Position numbers and translations under genes: made by a program. Source: Thermodesulfobacteriota bacterium (GTDB taxonomy: Bacteria; Desulfobacterota; GWC2-55-46). From it: DNA of 64,000 bases. The stretch lies in NCBI GenBank assembly GCA_030583865.1, contig CP129479.1:2318819-2382818 (forward strand). The letters run 5' to 3'. This document shows, piece by piece, positions 58,720 through 64,000 of the stretch (within the stretch, counting starts at the first letter, position 1; every line of letters begins with the position of its first letter). The notes under the pieces were generated by a model, which saw nothing but the letters and a program-made list of their open reading frames with translations, was not told the DNA's origin and did no database searches.

Positions 58720-59811
58720 TCATTCAACCTGCTTGACCAGTCTTCCGCCGTACTGGAGGCTGAAATATTTCGTATACTCGCCGGAGATTATACGCTCCCA
58801 CCAGTCGCGGTTGGCGATGTACCAGCCTATGGTCTTCGCTATCCCGTCCTCGAAGCAATGCGCCGGGGCCCAGCCGAGCTCCTTCTCCATCTTAGAGCAA
58901 TCGATGGCGTACCTCCGGTCGTGGCCGGGCCTGTCCTTGACGAAAGTTATGAGCTTTTCGCGGCTCCCCTCGAACGGGTATTCCTTAAGCGCGCCTTCCG
59001 CCGCCTTCCTGTCCAGTACCGAGCAGATGAGCTTCACTATCTCGATATTTTTCTTCTCGTTCCGGCCGCCTATGTTGTAGGTCTCGCCGAGCATGCCTTT
59101 TTCAAGTACCGTGTCCACGGCCCTGCAGTGGTCCTCGACATAGAGCCAGTCCCGGACGTTCAGCCCGTCGCCGTAGACCGGCAGGGACTTGCCCTTAAGG
59201 GCGTTTATGACCATGAGCGGGATGAGCTTTTCCGGGAACTGGTACGGCCCGTAGTTGTTCGAGCAGTTGGTCGTAAGCACAGGGAGCCCGTAGGTGTGGA
59301 AATAGGCCCTGACGAGATGGTCGGACGAGGCCTTGCTCGCGGCATATGGCGAGTTGGGGCTGTAGGCGGTCGTCTCGGTGAAAAAGCCCGTGGGCCCGAG
59401 CGTGCCGTAGACCTCGTCCGTAGAGACGTGCAGGAACCTTTTCCCGCCGTGATTATCGCCCCAGTGCTTCCTCGCGGCCTCGAGGAGCGTAAAGGTGCCG
59501 AGGATGTTCGTTTCGATAAAGTCCCTGGGGCCGAGTATGGAGCGATCGACGTGCGATTCCGCCGCGAAGTTAACGACAGTGTCCAGGCCCTCCTCCGTAA
59601 AGAGCGCGTCAACGAGGTTCTTGTCGGTTATATCGCCCTTTACGAACCTGTAGAGCGGCCCCTCCTTTAAGGACGCGAGGTTTTCGAGGTTGCCCGCATA
59701 TGTGAGCTTGTCGAGCACCACGAGCCTGTCGCCGGGGTGGGCGGCCCTCATGTGGAGGACGAAATTTGAGCCGATGAAACCTGCGCCGCCGGTTATTAGT
59801 ATCTTACGCAT
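58720..59811 (-). CDS. rfbB: dTDP-glucose 4,6-dehydratase
   Basis: A 363-residue Rml[72 protein letters not shown] with the YxxxK pair, [19 protein letters not shown] and [10 protein letters not shown]. Second step of dTDP-L-rhamnose synthesis. Overlaps rfbD by eight bases. Confidence 0.97.
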   Translation of the reverse strand: MRKILITGGAGFIGSNFVLHMRAAHPGDRLVVLDKLTYAGNLENLASLKEGPLYRFVKGDITDKNLVDALFTEEGLDTVVNFAAESHVDRSILGPRDFIETNILGTFTLLEAARKHWGDNHGGKRFLHVSTDEVYGTLGPTGFFTETTAYSPNSPYAASKASSDHLVRAYFHTYGLPVLTTNCSNNYGPYQFPEKLIPLMVINALKGKSLPVYGDGLNVRDWLYVEDHCRAVDTVLEKGMLGETYNIGGRNEKKNIEIVKLICSVLDRKAAEGALKEYPFEGSREKLITFVKDRPGHDRRYAIDCSKMEKELGWAPAHCFEDGIAKTIGWYIANRDWWERIISGEYTKYFSLQYGGRLVKQVE

Positions 59812-60694
59812 TGCCGACCCCCTTGAGTTCCTTTAGCATCGAACGGAGCGAATCTCTCCAGTAGGGGATCCTGAGCCCGAAGGCCCCCTTTATCTTCGCC
59901 TTGTCCAGGACCGAGAAAGCGGGCCTCCTGGCCGGGACAGGATATTCAGCCGTGAGTATCGGCTCTATGGACGAGCACTTGAGCCCCATGCCCAGCGCCC
60001 TCGCCTCCTCGCAGATAGCAACCGCGAAGTCGAACCAGCTCGCAACACCCTCATTGGAATAATGGTAAATACCCCACGGGGTCTTGCCCGCGCTGATTGC
60101 CTTTGCGGCCTCGACTATAGCGGAGGCCAAGTCAGCGCTCCAGGTGGGCGAGCCTACCTGGTCGTATACCACCCTGAGCGTTTCTCGCTCGGATGCGAGC
60201 CTTAAAATCGTCTTTACGAAATTATGCCCCGTAACACCATAGACCCATGAGGTGCGTATTACCGCGCGCTTATCCAAAAGGACCGCAAGCGCCGCCTCGC
60301 CCGCGAGCTTGGATTCGCCATAGGCGCTCTGGGGGTTGGTCGCGTCGTCTTCCCTGTAAGGGACCGCCCTCGCCCCGTCGAACACGAAATCCGTCGAGAC
60401 GTGTATGACCGGGACCCCGGATTCCAGCGCGGCCCTCCCGAGGTTTGCCGGGCCGTCGGAATTCACGGCAAAGGCCCTCTCCCGTTCCTTTTCCGCGAGG
60501 TCGACCTTCGTATAGGCCGCCGCGTTTATGATAAGGCCGGGCTTCTCCTTGCGGACGGCCCCGAAGACCGCAGCGGCGTCGCTAATGTCTAGCTCAGTAG
60601 AGCCGAAGGCAGCGGCCTCAAAACCGGCCTTCTCAAGGAGCGGCCCGAGGTCGCTCCCGAGCTGCCCTTTTGCGCCCGTGAGAAGTACCTTCAT
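59804..60694 (-). CDS. rfbD: dTDP-4-dehydrorhamnose reductase
   Basis: A 296-residue Rml[87 protein letters not shown]. Reduces the 4-keto group to give dTDP-L-rhamnose. The ATG overlaps the stop of the 3,5-epimerase gene. Confidence 0.96.
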   Translation of the reverse strand: MKVLLTGAKGQLGSDLGPLLEKAGFEAAAFGSTELDISDAAAVFGAVRKEKPGLIINAAAYTKVDLAEKERERAFAVNSDGPANLGRAALESGVPVIHVSTDFVFDGARAVPYREDDATNPQSAYGESKLAGEAALAVLLDKRAVIRTSWVYGVTGHNFVKTILRLASERETLRVVYDQVGSPTWSADLASAIVEAAKAISAGKTPWGIYHYSNEGVASWFDFAVAICEEARALGMGLKCSSIEPILTAEYPVPARRPAFSVLDKAKIKGAFGLRIPYWRDSLRSMLKELKGVGNA

Positions 60695-61167
60695 CAATCC
60701 AGCCTGTATGGGGAGTTCGGGTCGTTCTCGTACCTCACCTCGTCCACGGGCTCCTTCTTGCCTTCTCCCTTAAAGAGCCTGTTCGGGCAGTTTATGACGA
60801 GCCCGTCCTCGCTCCCCACGTTCCTGTACGCGTGCACTACCTTCTTAGGGACGATGACTACCGAGGGGCTGGATTCGCCGGCGATGAACGCCATCCTGTT
60901 CCCGTAGGTCTTTGAATCCATTCTATTGTCCCAGAGGTACACCTTGAAATCCGACGGCCCGGCAAAGCAGAAGTAGTCTGCCTGGTCCATGTGCTCATGC
61001 GGCCCCCTCGCCACCCCCGGCCTCGTAAGCGAGACGTAGGTCATGACCGGCACGTACTCAGCTGAAATCTCGTCGGTCCGGAAGAGCTCCATGAGCCACC
61101 CGCGGTCGTCCGCATACCTCTTGAGCTCCTTTATCACAATACCTTCGATCGGCCCGTCCTTGAACAT
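60694..61167 (-). CDS. rfbC: dTDP-4-dehydrorhamnose 3,5-epimerase-like cupin
   Basis: A 157-residue RmlC-type cupin, shorter than the usual 180-190. GIVIKELKRYADDRGWLMELFR fits the family start, but the active-site His region reads RGPHEHMDQADYFCF rather than RGLHFQ, and the NRMDSKTYGNRM replaces the usual SPTFG. It probably performs the 3,5-epimerisation since it sits between rfbD and rfbA, though a related sugar isomerase is possible. Confidence 0.85.
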   Translation of the reverse strand: MFKDGPIEGIVIKELKRYADDRGWLMELFRTDEISAEYVPVMTYVSLTRPGVARGPHEHMDQADYFCFAGPSDFKVYLWDNRMDSKTYGNRMAFIAGESSPSVVIVPKKVVHAYRNVGSEDGLVINCPNRLFKGEGKKEPVDEVRYENDPNSPYRLD

Positions 61168-61170
61168 GCC

Positions 61171-62244
61171 CTACACCTCCACCACGGAATCGTCGCCTAT
61201 CATTAGACGGAGCGCCTCGTGCTTCTCATGGCACCTCCGGACCTTCGCGTTCCTGCCGATAAGGCTGTCCTCGAGCCTGTCCACGTGATCGACCTCGGAG
61301 CCGGAGAGTATGACGCAGTGCTCGACGATGGATTTGAAGACGCGCGTCTTCGCGCCTATGCTCGTGAAGGGGCCGATGAAGCTACCTTCTATCAAGGCCC
61401 CCTTGCCTATCACAATCGGCCCCCTGAGCGTGCTGTTTACGACCTTGGCCCCTTCCTCTATCGTAACCCTGCCGGTTATCTCGGAATTCTCCACCTCGCC
61501 CCTTATGTCGCGCTTGTACCATTCGTCAAGGACGATGGTATTGGCGGCCAGGAGGTCGTCTTTCTTTCCGGTGTCGAGCCACCAGGTGTCGAGGACATGG
61601 CTGTGAACCGGCCTCCCCTGGTTTATCAGCTCCTGTATGGCGTCGGTTATCTCGAGCTCGCCCCGCGCCGAGGGCTTTATCCTCGATATCGCCCTGTGTA
61701 TCTCCGTCGAGAATATGTATACGCCGACGAGCGCAAGGTTGCTCTTCGGGGCCTTGGGTTTTTCCTCAAGACATATTATACGCCCTGTCCCGTCGGTCTC
61801 AGCCACCCCGAATGAGGACGGGTTTTCCACTGGCTTTAAGAGGATGACCGCGTCGGCCCCTGTTGATTTGAACGTGCTTACGAAAGACTCTATCCCGGTG
61901 CCGATGAGGTTGTCGCCGAGGTACATGACAAATGGGCTGCCGCCGAGGAATGCGCTCCCGGTGATGACCGCGTGGGCGAGGCCGCCGGGCTTCTCCTGCA
62001 TGATGTAGGTGATGGCGACCCCCCAGTCCGAGCCGTCGCCCATTGTGTCCTTCACCTCCTGCCCTGTCTCCGGGGAGATGATTATGCCGACCTCCTTTAT
62101 GCCCGCCCTGGCGATATTATCGAGCACATAGGCGAGTATGGGGCGGTTGGCTATGGGGACGAGCTGCTTCGCGCCCGTATGCGTAAGGGGCCGGAGCCTC
62201 GTGCCTTTGCCGCCGCTTAGGACAAGGGCCTTCATCTCGGACAT
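61171..62244 (-). CDS. rfbA: Glucose-1-phosphate thymidylyltransferase, long form
   Basis: A 357-residue nucleotidyltransferase: MKALVLSGGKGTRLRPLTHTGAKQLVPIANRPI, YLGDNLIG, EEKPKAPKSNLALVGVYIF and TWWLDTGKKDDLLAAN, then a left-handed beta-helix tail (about 245-340, GRVTIEEGAKVVNSTLRGPIVIGKGA). The helix tail marks the long RmlA type. First enzyme of dTDP-rhamnose. AGGAGG lies ten bases before ATG 62244. Confidence 0.93.
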   Translation of the reverse strand: MSEMKALVLSGGKGTRLRPLTHTGAKQLVPIANRPILAYVLDNIARAGIKEVGIIISPETGQEVKDTMGDGSDWGVAITYIMQEKPGGLAHAVITGSAFLGGSPFVMYLGDNLIGTGIESFVSTFKSTGADAVILLKPVENPSSFGVAETDGTGRIICLEEKPKAPKSNLALVGVYIFSTEIHRAISRIKPSARGELEITDAIQELINQGRPVHSHVLDTWWLDTGKKDDLLAANTIVLDEWYKRDIRGEVENSEITGRVTIEEGAKVVNSTLRGPIVIGKGALIEGSFIGPFTSIGAKTRVFKSIVEHCVILSGSEVDHVDRLEDSLIGRNAKVRRCHEKHEALRLMIGDDSVVEV

Positions 62245-62278
62245 GACTCGGTATCCTCCTCTTCGTCTTGTTTCTTCC

Positions 62279-63259
<981 letters not shown>

Positions 63260-63279
63260 TCAATTCCTTGCTGTGGCAA

Positions 63280-63355
63280 ATTCCTCCTTTTCTAAAGGGG
63301 GAGAGGGGGATTATCAAGATAATCTCCCCCGCCCCCTCTTTATTAAAGAGGGGTT
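63280..63355. repeat. Repeat family E, copy 2
   Basis: CTCCTTTTCTAAAGGGGGAG, AGGGGGATTATCAAGATAAT, CTCCCCCGCCCCCTCTTTAT and AAAGAGGGGTTATC form a long imperfect hairpin with a G-rich and a C-rich half. Related to 8866-8938. Lies between fcl and the regulator gene. Confidence 0.6.
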
Positions 63356-63365
63356 ATCAAAAAAC

Positions 63366-64000
63366 TCACGCTGCCGGGCCTTCTATCTTCTTGAGCCATC
63401 CGCCTGAGCTTATGGAGAGGACCTTCTTCTCATCGACCCCGGCGCGGACAAGCCCCTTCCGCAGGGCCTCGTCGTCCTTGAAATTCGTTATCACCACCAC
63501 ATCAAAGGGAATGCTCTTTATGTCCGCAACGGCCCTGACCTCGTGGCCGAGGAACCTCTGCTTGGCGGGTTCGGAGTCCACGATGCCGGTAAGCTCAAGG
63601 TCGGTATCCTTCAAGGAAAGGTAAGCTATCTCTGTCACCTCGTCAACCCCGGAGAACGCGACCCTCTTTACGCCCGAGGCCGCTAGCCTGGTGAAAAGGG
63701 CGCTAAAGTCCCTACGGGCCACCCTGTAGAGCGCCGTGAAGTTCTGCAGGTGGCGGTATGTGAGGCGGGTCTTCTCCGCGAAGCCGTGAGGCGTGAGGTA
63801 ATATGCGTATCTTTTCCGGGGTATGGTGGATATGGTTATGTAGCCCTTGGCGGCAAGGTTCTTGAGGTATGAGTTTATGAGGCCGAGCGCGACCCCGAGC
63901 TTCCGGCTAAGGTCACGCTGGGTAAGCTCGTGGTTCCTGGATATCTCGTCAAGGAGCTGTAGCGAGCGGTAGTCGTCTGTCTGCTCGTCCTTGTTGTTCA
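63366..64000 (-). CDS. Winged-helix transcriptional regulator with C-terminal nucleotide/CoA-binding-like domain (5' end outside window)
   Basis: On the minus strand the open frame runs in from the window edge. The visible N-terminus YRSLQLLDEISRNHELTQRDLSRKLG VALGLINSYLKNLAAKGYIT is a MarR-like winged helix with the wing PRKRYAYYLTPHG. A second domain begins near VKRVAFSGVDEVTEIAYLSL and runs through VDSEPAKQRFLGHEV and DVVVITNF, like PglD/CoA-binding Rossmann folds. Such proteins often sit at the head of polysaccharide clusters and may regulate the rfb/fcl operon. About 210 residues are visible. Confidence 0.82.
   Translation of the reverse strand, partial: NNKDEQTDDYRSLQLLDEISRNHELTQRDLSRKLGVALGLINSYLKNLAAKGYITISTIPRKRYAYYLTPHGFAEKTRLTYRHLQNFTALYRVARRDFSALFTRLAASGVKRVAFSGVDEVTEIAYLSLKDTDLELTGIVDSEPAKQRFLGHEVRAVADIKSIPFDVVVITNFKDDEALRKGLVRAGVDEKKVLSISSGGWLKKIEGPAA

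Overview
The window looks like a chromosomal segment of a GC-rich Gram-negative bacterium. The gene order rho-rpmE-thyX-prfA-murA-hisG-hisD-hisB-hisH-hisA-hisF, the short HisG with a separate HisZ, the cytochrome cd1 system with two AhbA/AhbB-type proteins, and the lipoproteins and O-antigen sugar genes all suggest a deltaproteobacterial (Desulfobacterota-like) or Nitrospirota-like organism. This placement rests on gene content and order only. Coding strands are rich in AGG (Arg) and ATA (Ile) despite the high GC.

Layout. 1-1290: end of a cobalamin adenosylation/nucleotide-loop operon (cobO, cobU, minus strand) led by a cobalamin riboswitch. 1291-3710: hairpins and a repeat, a TIM-barrel isomerase, and a divergent FCD/GntR regulator whose promoter carries a perfect palindrome. 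3791-10024: housekeeping genes rluD, pgeF, coaE, rho, rpmE, thyX, prfA. 10025-10659: a large non-coding repeat where prmC is often found. 10660-17481: murA and histidine genes hisGDBHAF plus a DUF2127 membrane protein. 17650-20253: rpsF-rpsR-rplI and dnaB. 20253-22234: an AT-rich island with an AbiEii-like toxin gene coupled to dnaB, a convergent AbiEi-like antitoxin gene, and a set of 30-32 bp palindromes that reaches the priA promoter. 22235-30518: priA, a membrane protein, def, fmt, DUF116, an HtpX-like protease, a PilZ protein, a TPR protein. 30609-36100: purA-hisZ, then serA with a class V aminotransferase, preceded by a promoter and a terminator that define an unidentified small RNA or attenuated leader. 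36428-44573: glycan genes (GT2, DegT aminotransferase, methyltransferase, B12-binding radical SAM protein, two tandem GT-C enzymes). 44867-52459: a compact denitrification island: nirS, nirN, two siroheme decarboxylase-type genes, nirJ, nirF. 52503-55414: small proteins, a secreted YqgE homologue, an FkbM methyltransferase. 55570-64000: dTDP-rhamnose and GDP-fucose type sugar genes, glycosyltransferases, and a winged-helix regulator cut by the window end.

How the genes fit together. The histidine branch has its catalytic short HisG in the main operon, with the regulatory partner HisZ about 19 kb away beside purA. The nir island contains the d1-haem nitrite reductase and most of the d1-specific late pathway (decarboxylation, NirJ, NirF, NirN), but no nirE was seen. 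The glycan genes would supply activated deoxysugars and assemble or modify a surface polysaccharide.

The window is also unusually rich in dispersed non-coding repeats. At least five families occur in two or more copies, often exactly at gene ends. The strongest candidates for new biology are the dnaB-toxin/antitoxin-priA island with its shared palindromes, the structured RNA unit upstream of the serine operon, and the repeat families.
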